NCBI GenBank assembly: GCA_023426225.1 | Contig: JAFABD010000152.1 | Coordinates: forward strand, 1 to 7,707 | From: Pseudomonadota bacterium | Lineage (GTDB): Bacteria > Pseudomonadota > Alphaproteobacteria > Sphingomonadales > Sphingomonadaceae | DNA: 7,707 nucleotides | Direction: 5' to 3' | Shown here: positions 1 through 6,157 of the stretch, piece by piece | How the letters are laid out: each line of letters starts with the position of its first letter | How positions within the stretch are numbered: the stretch's first letter is position 1 | Program-made: the position numbers and the translations under genes | The notes under the pieces: generated by a model | What the model saw: only the letters and a program-made list of their open reading frames with translations | Database searches by the model: none | What the model was told of the DNA's origin: nothing

Positions 1-4
1 CTCC

Positions 5-28
5 ACCACCGGCCTTGCGGCCGGCGGT
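5..28 (-). terminator. Stem-loop downstream of recG, likely terminator
   Basis: Read on the minus strand, the arms ACCGCCGGCC and GGCCGGTGGT form a 10-bp stem closed by a GCAA loop, which is a GNRA tetraloop. One pair is G-U in this direction; on the plus strand the same position is an A-C mismatch, so the hairpin is better formed in the recG transcript. It lies 37-60 bases past the recG stop. Only four bases remain before the window edge, so a T tract cannot be confirmed. Its role as a recG terminator is inferred from position and structure. Confidence 0.5.
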
Positions 29-31
29 CCC

Positions 32-54
32 CCTCCTCGGCGGGGCCGGGGAGG
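32..54 (+). terminator. Second stem-loop, best formed on the plus strand
   Basis: CCTCCTCGGC and GCCGGGGAGG form a 10-bp stem with a GGG loop. The sixth pair is U-G in plus-strand RNA but A-C in minus-strand RNA, so it is more stable when transcribed left to right. It is followed by ATTGGGTTGG, which is only moderately T-rich. It could terminate an unseen gene entering from the left and converging on recG, or act with the neighbouring hairpin on both strands. No gene to the left is visible, so this stays tentative. Confidence 0.35.
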
Positions 55-64
55 ATTGGGTTGG

Positions 65-2128
65 TCAGCCGGAGCGAAGGAGCGTGACGGCGGCGTCGCG
101 TTCGAAGAGGTAGAGCGCGATGCGGGCGGCCTGGCCGCGCGGGGCCTGGAGGCCGCCGTCGCGGTCGACGAGCAGCCGGGCATCGTCATTGGCCGAGGCG
201 ATCAGCCGCGGCAGCATCTCCGGCGTCGCGAGGCGGAACTGCATCTCGCCCGACTGGCGCGTGCCGAGCAGCTCGCCCGCGCCGCGCAGCCGCAGATCCT
301 CCTCGGCGATGCGGAAGCCGTCATTGGTCTCGCGCATCAGCGCCAGCCGCGCGCGCGCGGTCTCGCTGAGCGTGGCGCCGCGCAGCAACAGGCACACCGA
401 ACGCCCGCCGCCGCGCCCGACGCGCCCGCGCAACTGGTGGAGCTGCGCCAGCCCGAAGCGGTCGGCATGTTCGATCACGATCAGCGTCGCGTTGGGCACG
501 TCGACCCCGACCTCGATCACCGTCGTCGCGACGAGCACCGACAGCGCGCCGCCCGCGAAGCGCGCCATCACCGCGTCCTTTTCCGGCCCCTTCATCCGCC
601 CATGGATGAGGCCGACGCGATCGCCGAAGCGCGCCTGAAGCTGCGCGGCACGTTCCTCGGCGGCGGCGAGGTCGATCTTCTCGCTCTCCTCGACGAGCGG
701 ACAGACCCAATAGGCCTGCTTGCCCGCGGCAAGGTGGCGGCCGAGCCCCTCGACCACCTCGGCCAGACGATCCTCGGAAATCACGCTCGTCTCGATCGGC
801 TCGCGCCCCGGCGGCATCTCGTCGAGGCGGCTGACGTCCATCTCGCCGTGCGTCGCGAGCTGAAGCGTGCGCGGGATCGGCGTCGCGGTCATCACGAGCA
901 GGTGCGGCGGCACCTGCGCCTTGGCCTGGAGCATCAGCCGTTCGGCGACGCCGAAGCGATGCTGCTCGTCGACGACGACGAGGCCGAGGTCGCGATACTG
1001 CACCCCCTGCTGAAAGATCGCGTGCGTGCCGACGAGAATGTCGATCTCGCCCGCGGCGAGCCCCATCAGCGTCGCCTCGCGGGCGCGGCCCTTGTCGCGG
1101 CCGGTGAGGATCGCGACGCGCACGCCGAGCCCCGACAGGAGCCGGTTGAGCGTTTCGAAATGCTGGCGCGCAAGGATTTCGGTCGGCGCGAGCATCGCCC
1201 CTTGTGCCCCCGCCTCGGCCGCGATCAGCAGCGCCATCGTCGCGACGAGCGTCTTGCCCGCGCCGACATCGCCCTGAAGCAGCCGTAGCATCGGCTGGGC
1301 CTGCGCCATGTCGCCTTCGATCTCGCGGATGGTGCGCGCCTGGGCGCCGGTGGGACGATAGGGCAGCCGGAGCGCGGCGCGCAGCCGCCCGTCGCCGCTG
1401 AGCGGCCGCCCGCGCTTGGCCCGCGCCTCGCCGCGCACGAGCATCAGCGCGAGCTGCGTCGCGAAAATCTCGTCATAGGCGAGCCGTTCTCGCGCGAGCG
1501 CATCGGCGGGATCGGCATGGATCCGCGCCAGCGCGTCGCGCCAGTCGGGCCAGCCATGCTGCGCCTTGAGGCTGGGTTCGATCCATTCGGGCAATTCGGG
1601 CGCACGCGCGATCGCCTGGGCCGCCAGCCCCGCGATCCGGCGCGAGGTGATCCCTTCCGAACAGGGATAGATCGCCTCGCGCCCCGCCACCTCGGCCGCC
1701 TGGTCGAGCGGGACGACATGGTCGGGATGGACGATCTGAAGCTGGTCGCCATAGGCTTCGAGCTTGCCCGAGACCCAGCGCGGCTCGTCGAGCGGGAGCA
1801 GCTTCCTGGCCCAGCCCGAACTGCCGCCGAAAAAGACGAGGCTGACGACGTTGCCGTGCCGGTCCTGCGCCTGGACGCGCGCCGGCGAGCGCGCGCCGCC
1901 GCCGAAGCGATAGGCGACCGGGGTAAGCTCGATCGCGATCACGCGGCCGACATCGGCCGAATCGAGCGCATCGCGTTCGACCCGGTCGACAAAGCCCGTC
2001 GGCAGGTGGAACGCGACATCGACGACGCGCGCGAGTCCCAGCCGCTCGAGCGGCCGCGACAGCGCGGCACCGATGCCCTTCAGCGCGGACACTTCCGCGA
2101 ACAGTGGATTGAGAATGTCGGGTCGCAT
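65..2128 (-). CDS. recG: ATP-dependent DNA helicase RecG
   Basis: This is a superfamily 2 double-strand DNA translocase that remodels branched DNA, regresses stalled replication forks and processes Holliday junctions and R-loops in the cytoplasm. The 687-residue product matches the usual RecG length (about 690). The N-terminal wedge/OB-fold domain covers roughly residues 60-150. The motor then shows Walker A GDVGAGKT (286-293, K292), APTEILARQH (314-323), the RecG-type DEQH box (387-390), TATP (414-417) and QLRGRVGR (565-572). The TRG translocation motif follows at about 600-627, including DLRLRGAGELLG. The chosen ATG begins MRPDILNPLF and runs into the typical helix-hairpin-like segment (LKGIGAALSRPLERLG). 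The reading frame stays open 82 codons further upstream, but that stretch is low-complexity, overlaps the divergent sdhE and does not resemble RecG. No good Shine-Dalgarno precedes the ATG. It is transcribed divergently from sdhE-mfd. Identity is very secure; the start is fairly secure. Confidence 0.97.
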   Translation of the reverse strand: MRPDILNPLFAEVSALKGIGAALSRPLERLGLARVVDVAFHLPTGFVDRVERDALDSADVGRVIAIELTPVAYRFGGGARSPARVQAQDRHGNVVSLVFFGGSSGWARKLLPLDEPRWVSGKLEAYGDQLQIVHPDHVVPLDQAAEVAGREAIYPCSEGITSRRIAGLAAQAIARAPELPEWIEPSLKAQHGWPDWRDALARIHADPADALARERLAYDEIFATQLALMLVRGEARAKRGRPLSGDGRLRAALRLPYRPTGAQARTIREIEGDMAQAQPMLRLLQGDVGAGKTLVATMALLIAAEAGAQGAMLAPTEILARQHFETLNRLLSGLGVRVAILTGRDKGRAREATLMGLAAGEIDILVGTHAIFQQGVQYRDLGLVVVDEQHRFGVAERLMLQAKAQVPPHLLVMTATPIPRTLQLATHGEMDVSRLDEMPPGREPIETSVISEDRLAEVVEGLGRHLAAGKQAYWVCPLVEESEKIDLAAAEERAAQLQARFGDRVGLIHGRMKGPEKDAVMARFAGGALSVLVATTVIEVGVDVPNATLIVIEHADRFGLAQLHQLRGRVGRGGGRSVCLLLRGATLSETARARLALMRETNDGFRIAEEDLRLRGAGELLGTRQSGEMQFRLATPEMLPRLIASANDDARLLVDRDGGLQAPRGQAARIALYLFERDAAVTLLRSG

Positions 2129-2137
2129 GACTATTTG
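2109..2137 (+). promoter_or_regulatory. Candidate sdhE-mfd promoter
   Basis: TTGAGA (2109-2114, 5/6 to TTGACA) is followed after 17 bases by TATTTG (2132-2137, 3/6 to TATAAT). Transcription would start near 2144 and give a leader of about 60 bases before sdhE. The -35 box lies inside the first codons of recG and the spacer covers its start codon, so polymerase binding here would compete with recG expression. The -10 match is poor. Confidence 0.3.
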
Positions 2138-2144
2138 CCGGGCA

Positions 2145-2173
2145 CCTATAGACCAGCCGGCCGCGCTTTCCAG
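2145..2173 (-). promoter_or_regulatory. Candidate recG promoter
   Basis: On the minus strand CTGGAA (2173-2168) and TATAGG (2150-2145) are separated by 17 bases and resemble a sigma-70 type -35/-10 pair, with 3/6 and 4/6 matches. Transcription would begin around 2138, only about 10 bases before the recG ATG. That fits the absence of a ribosome binding site and suggests a very short or leaderless transcript. The matches are weak, so this is a hypothesis. Confidence 0.25.
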
Positions 2174-2204
2174 CGCCGTCGGCCATTGCCCGTTGAGGAA
2201 ACCG

Positions 2205-2471
2205 ATGGACCGCGAACACCGTCTCAAGCGCCTCCGCTTTCGTGCCTGGCACCGCGGGACCAAGGAAGCCGACCTGCTGATCGGCGGTTTTTTCGACCGG
2301 CACGGCGCCGGATGGGACGATGGCGAGATCGCGCTGTTCGAGGCGCTGCTCGAGGAACAGGATGTCGACATCATGGCATGGGCGACGGGAACGCAGCCCG
2401 TCCCCGAACGCTATGCCGGCACCGTGACCGAGGCGCTGAAGACGCTGAACTACGTGCCGATCGCGCGCTGA
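2205..2471 (+). CDS. sdhE: FAD assembly factor SdhE (succinate dehydrogenase flavinylation factor, DUF339)
   Basis: This small cytoplasmic protein promotes covalent attachment of FAD to SdhA, the flavoprotein subunit of succinate dehydrogenase (the SdhE/Sdh5/SDHAF2 family). The 88-residue product has the family's usual length. The diagnostic RGxxE motif appears as RGTKE at residues 17-21, with the following acidic D23, and contacts the flavoprotein in known members. The rest of the small helical bundle is recognisable: LLIGGFFDRHGAGWDD, then a run of acidic helices with FEALLEEQDVDIMAWATG, where the DxDIMxWxxG signature is clear. The ATG at 2205 has a good Shine-Dalgarno, GAGGAA at 2195-2200. 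A longer in-frame ATG at 2073 would overlap recG and is unlikely. mfd starts 64 bases downstream in the same direction with no terminator between them, so the two are probably co-transcribed although functionally unrelated. Confidence 0.95.
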   Translation: MDREHRLKRLRFRAWHRGTKEADLLIGGFFDRHGAGWDDGEIALFEALLEEQDVDIMAWATGTQPVPERYAGTVTEALKTLNYVPIAR

Positions 2472-2487
2472 ACCGGCCGCGGCGCCA

Positions 2488-2521
2488 CCCCGCCCCGCCC
2501 CGCCAGCCCGCCCGCATCCCC
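2488..2521 (-). other. G-quadruplex-forming motif in the sdhE-mfd gap
   Basis: The minus strand carries six runs of three or four G within 34 bases, separated by loops of 4, 1, 5, 1 and 1 bases. The plus strand shows CCCCG three times in tandem (2488-2502), followed by further C runs. This satisfies the standard four-run G-quadruplex pattern in several registers. The G-rich strand is the template for transcription into mfd, so the mRNA here is C-rich. Whether it folds in the cell is not known; in GC-rich genomes such motifs can arise by chance. Confidence 0.55.
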
Positions 2522-2535
2522 GACGCGAGACCTTG

Positions 2536-5500
2536 ATGCCCGACCTTCAGAAGATCCGATCCGCCGCTGCCCCGCTGACGCTGGCGGGCACGCCGACGGG
2601 GTTCCTGCCGTGGATGCTGGCGGACCTGACGCGCGCGAGCGGGGTTGCGGTGTTCATCGCGCCCGACGAAGCGGCGATGCGGGCGATCGCGGCGACGGCG
2701 CCGTTCTTTGCCCCCGAGATCGAGGTGCTGGCCTATCCGGCGTGGGACTGCCTTCCCTATGACCGCGCGAGCCCGACGCTGCGCGTGATGGCCGAGCGGC
2801 TGGCGACGCTCCACGCGCTCCAGGCCAAGCGCGACGTGCCGCGGCTGATCCTGACCACGGTGAACGCCGCGACGCAGCGCACGCTGACGCCGTTCCGCGT
2901 GCGCCAGCTCGTCGCGCGGCTGGCCCCCGGCGAGCGCATCTCGCTCGACCGGCTGTCGCACCTGTTGCAGGCCAACGGCTATGTCCGCGTCGACACGGTG
3001 AACGACGCGGGCGAGTTCGCGGTGCGCGGCGGGCTGGTCGACCTGTTCCCGAGCGGTGCCGAGCAGGCGCTGCGGCTCGACTTTTTCGGCGACGAGATCG
3101 AGAGCGTGCGGACCTTTTCGCCCGAGGACCAGCGCACCACGGGACGGATCGACGGCTTCACGCTGCTCCCCGCGTCGGAAGCGCTGCTCGACGAGGAATC
3201 GATCAAGCGGTTCCGCACGCGCTATCGCGAGAAGTTCGGCGCGACCGCGACCGGCGACCCGCTGTACCAGGCGATCAGCGACGGGCGGCGGCTGGCGGGG
3301 ATGGAGCATTGGCTGCCGCTGTTCGAGGAACGGCTGGAGACGCTGTTCGAACATCTGCCCGCGGGGCACGTGATCGTGCGCGACGCCGCGACGCAGGGCG
3401 CGGGGCAGCAACGGTTCGAGGCGATCGCCGATTACCAGCAGAACCGCGTGCGCGCCGAGTCGAGCGCGCCGGGCAGCTATCGCCCACTCGACGCCGCCGC
3501 GCTCTATCTGACGCCCGACGAATGGCAGGCGCGCGTGGCCGCCGCGCCGGTGCACATCGCGACGCCGTTCCACGAACCCGAAAGCGCGACGGTGCTCGAC
3601 TTCCAGGTCGACGGCCCGCGCGACTTCGCTCCCGAGCGCGCGGCGGGCAGCAATGTGTACGAGGCGGTGGTCGCGCACCTCGCCAAGGTGCGGCGCGACA
3701 AGCGCAAGCCCGTGCTCGCCAGCTATTCCAAGGGCGCGCGCGAGCGGCTGGCGGGGCTGCTCGCCGACCATGGGCTGAAGGGCGCGCGGCCCGCCGAGAG
3801 CTGGCAGGAGGCGCTGGGAATCGCGGGCAGCGGGATCGCGCTGATCGTGCTGCCGCTCGACCATGGCTTTACCACGCCCGACGTCGCGCTGCTGACCGAG
3901 CAGGACATGCTGGGCGACCGGCTGGTGCGCCGGTCGAAGCGGCGCAAGAATACCGATGCGTTCCTGCAGGAACTGGCGACGCTCTCCCCCGGCGACCTGG
4001 TGGTGCATGTCGAGCACGGCATCGGGCGGTACGAGGGGCTGACGCAGATCCCGGTGCAGAAGGCGCCGCACGACTGCGTCGCGCTGGAATATGCCGGCGG
4101 CGACAAGCTGTACGTCCCGGTCGAGAATCTGGAAGTGCTGACCCGATACGGGTCGAGCGAGGAAGGCGCGACGCTCGACAAGCTGGGCGGCGAGGGGTGG
4201 CAGCGGCGCAAGGCGCGGATGAAGGAGCGCATCCGCGAGATCGCGGGCGAGCTGATCGCCACCGCGGCCAAGCGCGCGACACGCCCGGCCGAGATCGCCG
4301 AACCCGATGCCGGCGGCTATCCGGCGTTCGTCGACCGTTTCCCCTATGAGGAGACCGACGACCAGGACCGCGCGATCGGCGACGTGCTGGAGGACCTGGC
4401 CGCAGGACGCCCGATGGACCGGCTGATCGTCGGCGATGTCGGTTTCGGCAAGACCGAGGTGGCGCTGCGCGCGGCATTCGTCGCGGCGATGGCGGGGATG
4501 CAGGTAGCGGTGGTGTGCCCGACGACGCTGCTCGCCCGCCAGCACCATCGCAACTTTTCGGAACGCTTCCAGGGCTTTCCGATCGAGGTCGGGCGGCTGT
4601 CGCGGCTGGTCCCCGCCGCCGAGGCCAAGGCGACCAAGGAAGGGCTTGCGGCGGGAACGATCGACGTGGTGGTGGGCACGCACGCGGTGCTCGCCAAGAC
4701 GATCGACTTCAAGCGGCTGGGGCTCGTCATCGTCGACGAGGAACAGCGGTTCGGCGTGACGCACAAGGAGCGGCTGAAGAACCTGAAGGCCGATGTCCAC
4801 ATGCTGACGCTGACCGCGACGCCGATCCCGCGCACGCTGCAGATGGCGATGTCGGGGCTGCGCGAGCTGTCGGTGATCCAGACGCCGCCGGTCGACCGGC
4901 TGGCGGTGCGCACCTATGTGATGCCGTGGGACCCGGTGGTGGTGCGCGAGGCGCTGCTGCGCGAGCATTATCGCGGCGGCCAGGCCTATTTCGTCACGCC
5001 GCGCATTTCCGACCTGCCCGAGATCGAGGAATTCCTGCGCGAGCAGGTGCCCGAGGTGCGGTACGTCGTCGCGCACGGCCAGATGACCCCGACCGAGGTC
5101 GAGGAACGCATGTCGGCCTTTTACGACAAGAAGTTCGAGGTGCTGGTGTCGACGACGATCGTCGAGAGCGGGCTCGACATCCCGAGCGCCAACACGCTGA
5201 TCGTCAACCGCGCCGACAAGTTCGGGCTGGCCCAGCTCTATCAGCTTCGCGGGCGCGTCGGGCGGGCGAAGACGCGCGCCTATGCCTATCTGACCACGCC
5301 CGCCGAGCGGATGATGACCGACGCGGCGGAAAAGCGGCTGAAGGTGCTGTCCGACCTCGAATCGCTGGGGGCGGGATTCCAGCTCGCGAGCCACGACCTC
5401 GACATCCGCGGCGCGGGCAACCTGCTGGGCGACGAACAGTCGGGGCACATCAAGGAAGTCGGCTACGAACTCTATCAGTCGATGCTCGAGGAGGCGATCC

Positions 5501-5994
5501 TCGACGCCAAGGCGGGCGGGCTGCGCGACGACGACCGGCCGCGCGACCTGTCGCCGCAGATCACCGTCGACGCGCCGATCCTGATCCCCGAGGACTATGT
5601 CCCCGACCTGGACCTGCGCATGGGGCTGTATCGCCGCCTGAACGAGGTCGAGGACAAGGCAGGGCTGGAAGCCTTTGCCGCCGAGCTGATCGACCGTTTC
5701 GGCAAGCTGCCCGAGCCGACGGAGAACCTGTTGCAGCTGATCGAGACCAAGATGAACGCCAAGCGCGCGTGCGTCGCCAAGATCGACGTGGGGCCGAAGG
5801 GCGCGCTGGTGAGCTTCCACGAGGACCGTTTCCCCAGGGTCGACGCGCTGATCGCCTATGTCGAGCGGCTGGGCGAGACCGCCCGGCTGCGCCCCGACAT
5901 GAAGCTGGTGATCAACCGCGCCTGGTCCGGGCCGCGCGCGCGGCTGCACGGCGCGCTGCAACTTTCGCGCGGGCTGGCCAAGGCGGCGGGCTGA
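2536..5994 (+). CDS. mfd: Transcription-repair coupling factor Mfd
   Basis: Mfd is an ATP-driven DNA translocase that pushes stalled RNA polymerase off lesions and recruits UvrA to begin nucleotide excision repair. The 1152-residue product is full length. The UvrB-like N-terminal region is marked by YPAWDCLPYDRASP (near 67-80), FAVRGGLVDLFP (161-172) and FFGDEIE (183-189). The RNA polymerase interaction domain contains GDLVVHVEHGIGRYEG (486-501). The RecG-like motor shows Walker A GDVGFGKT (633-640, K639), PTTLLARQH (662-670), DEEQ (734-737), TATP (760-763) and QLRGRVGR (903-910). The TRG motif includes DLDIRGAGNLLG (954-965). The C-terminal TRCF domain, which masks the UvrA-binding surface, begins about ILIPEDYVPDLDLRMG (1015 onward). 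The start is ATG 2536, preceded by a weak GAGA (2527-2530); the adjacent TTG at 2533 would add one residue. It probably shares a transcript with sdhE. No key motif is missing. Confidence 0.98.
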   Translation: MPDLQKIRSAAAPLTLAGTPTGFLPWMLADLTRASGVAVFIAPDEAAMRAIAATAPFFAPEIEVLAYPAWDCLPYDRASPTLRVMAERLATLHALQAKRDVPRLILTTVNAATQRTLTPFRVRQLVARLAPGERISLDRLSHLLQANGYVRVDTVNDAGEFAVRGGLVDLFPSGAEQALRLDFFGDEIESVRTFSPEDQRTTGRIDGFTLLPASEALLDEESIKRFRTRYREKFGATATGDPLYQAISDGRRLAGMEHWLPLFEERLETLFEHLPAGHVIVRDAATQGAGQQRFEAIADYQQNRVRAESSAPGSYRPLDAAALYLTPDEWQARVAAAPVHIATPFHEPESATVLDFQVDGPRDFAPERAAGSNVYEAVVAHLAKVRRDKRKPVLASYSKGARERLAGLLADHGLKGARPAESWQEALGIAGSGIALIVLPLDHGFTTPDVALLTEQDMLGDRLVRRSKRRKNTDAFLQELATLSPGDLVVHVEHGIGRYEGLTQIPVQKAPHDCVALEYAGGDKLYVPVENLEVLTRYGSSEEGATLDKLGGEGWQRRKARMKERIREIAGELIATAAKRATRPAEIAEPDAGGYPAFVDRFPYEETDDQDRAIGDVLEDLAAGRPMDRLIVGDVGFGKTEVALRAAFVAAMAGMQVAVVCPTTLLARQHHRNFSERFQGFPIEVGRLSRLVPAAEAKATKEGLAAGTIDVVVGTHAVLAKTIDFKRLGLVIVDEEQRFGVTHKERLKNLKADVHMLTLTATPIPRTLQMAMSGLRELSVIQTPPVDRLAVRTYVMPWDPVVVREALLREHYRGGQAYFVTPRISDLPEIEEFLREQVPEVRYVVAHGQMTPTEVEERMSAFYDKKFEVLVSTTIVESGLDIPSANTLIVNRADKFGLAQLYQLRGRVGRAKTRAYAYLTTPAERMMTDAAEKRLKVLSDLESLGAGFQLASHDLDIRGAGNLLGDEQSGHIKEVGYELYQSMLEEAILDAKAGGLRDDDRPRDLSPQITVDAPILIPEDYVPDLDLRMGLYRRLNEVEDKAGLEAFAAELIDRFGKLPEPTENLLQLIETKMNAKRACVAKIDVGPKGALVSFHEDRFPRVDALIAYVERLGETARLRPDMKLVINRAWSGPRARLHGALQLSRGLAKAAG

Positions 5995-6004
5995 ACCGCC
6001 CGTC

Positions 6005-6019
6005 GTCCGGGCGCCGGAC
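6005..6019 (+). terminator. Small hairpin after mfd, possible weak terminator
   Basis: GTCCGG and CCGGAC form a perfect 6-bp stem around a GCG loop, starting 11 bases after the mfd stop. There is no following T tract; the next bases are CGGCCCCCCGAAC. It could stabilise the 3' end of the message or help Rho-dependent termination, but as an intrinsic terminator it is poor. Confidence 0.3.
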
Positions 6020-6064
6020 CGGCCCCCCGAACTGTCTCATTGTGGCACTCCGGAAGATTACGTA

Positions 6065-6082
6065 CCTGTCCCAAGGAACAGG
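6065..6082. promoter_or_regulatory. Imperfect 18-bp dyad, candidate operator
   Basis: CCTGTCCCAAGGAACAGG is a dyad in which 7 of 9 base pairs are symmetric, with outer half-sites CCTGT/ACAGG. It covers the -35 region of the candidate promoter for the globin-coupled transducer, a typical place for a repressor site. The AA centre leaves too short a loop for a good RNA hairpin, so a protein-binding DNA site is the likelier reading. No regulator is identified, and chance is possible. Confidence 0.3.
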
Positions 6083-6103
6083 GGCGTCGCTTCGTCCTAA
6101 AAT
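6075..6103 (+). promoter_or_regulatory. Candidate promoter of the globin-coupled transducer
   Basis: GGAACA (6075-6080, 3/6 to TTGACA) and TAAAAT (6098-6103, 5/6 to TATAAT) are separated by 17 bases in a locally AT-richer stretch. Transcription would begin near 6110, giving a leader of about 48 bases before the GTG start at 6158. The good -10 and spacing argue for it; the -35 is weak, which would fit an activated or weakly expressed gene. Confidence 0.4.
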
Positions 6104-6157
6104 GGAAGGGTGCGCGTGGGCCACCTCCCACGCGGCGCATGCCAATGGGAGCGACCA

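Noticed and set aside
2129..2374. 82-codon N-terminal extension of recG
   Set aside because: It overlaps sdhE on the other strand, is Ser/Arg/Pro-rich low-complexity sequence, and known RecG proteins begin close to the MRPDILNPLF start.
1517..2536. 339-codon plus-strand frame running through the recG start and sdhE
   Set aside because: It is Arg/Pro/Ala-rich out-of-frame sequence across two well-supported genes and has no family resemblance.
2371..5961. Very long open frame (about 1196 codons) antisense to mfd, with similar long frames opposite recG (56-1288) and the transducer gene (6371-7693)
   Set aside because: Their translations are dominated by Arg, His, Gln, Leu and Ala in the pattern expected from reading GC-rich codons backwards, with no recognisable domains. 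The opposite-strand genes are complete, conserved families, so these are shadow frames.
6043..6048. TGGCAC, resembling the -24 element of a sigma-54 promoter upstream of the transducer
   Set aside because: The required TTGC-like -12 element is absent at the right spacing.
6075..6096. GGAAC followed by CGTC, resembling an EcfG general-stress promoter
   Set aside because: The spacer is 13 bases, whereas EcfG-type promoters use about 16-17, and the -10 element is CGTC rather than CGTT.
6098..6125. TAAA motif that could begin a flagellar sigma-28 promoter
   Set aside because: No GCCGATAA-like -10 element follows at the expected distance.
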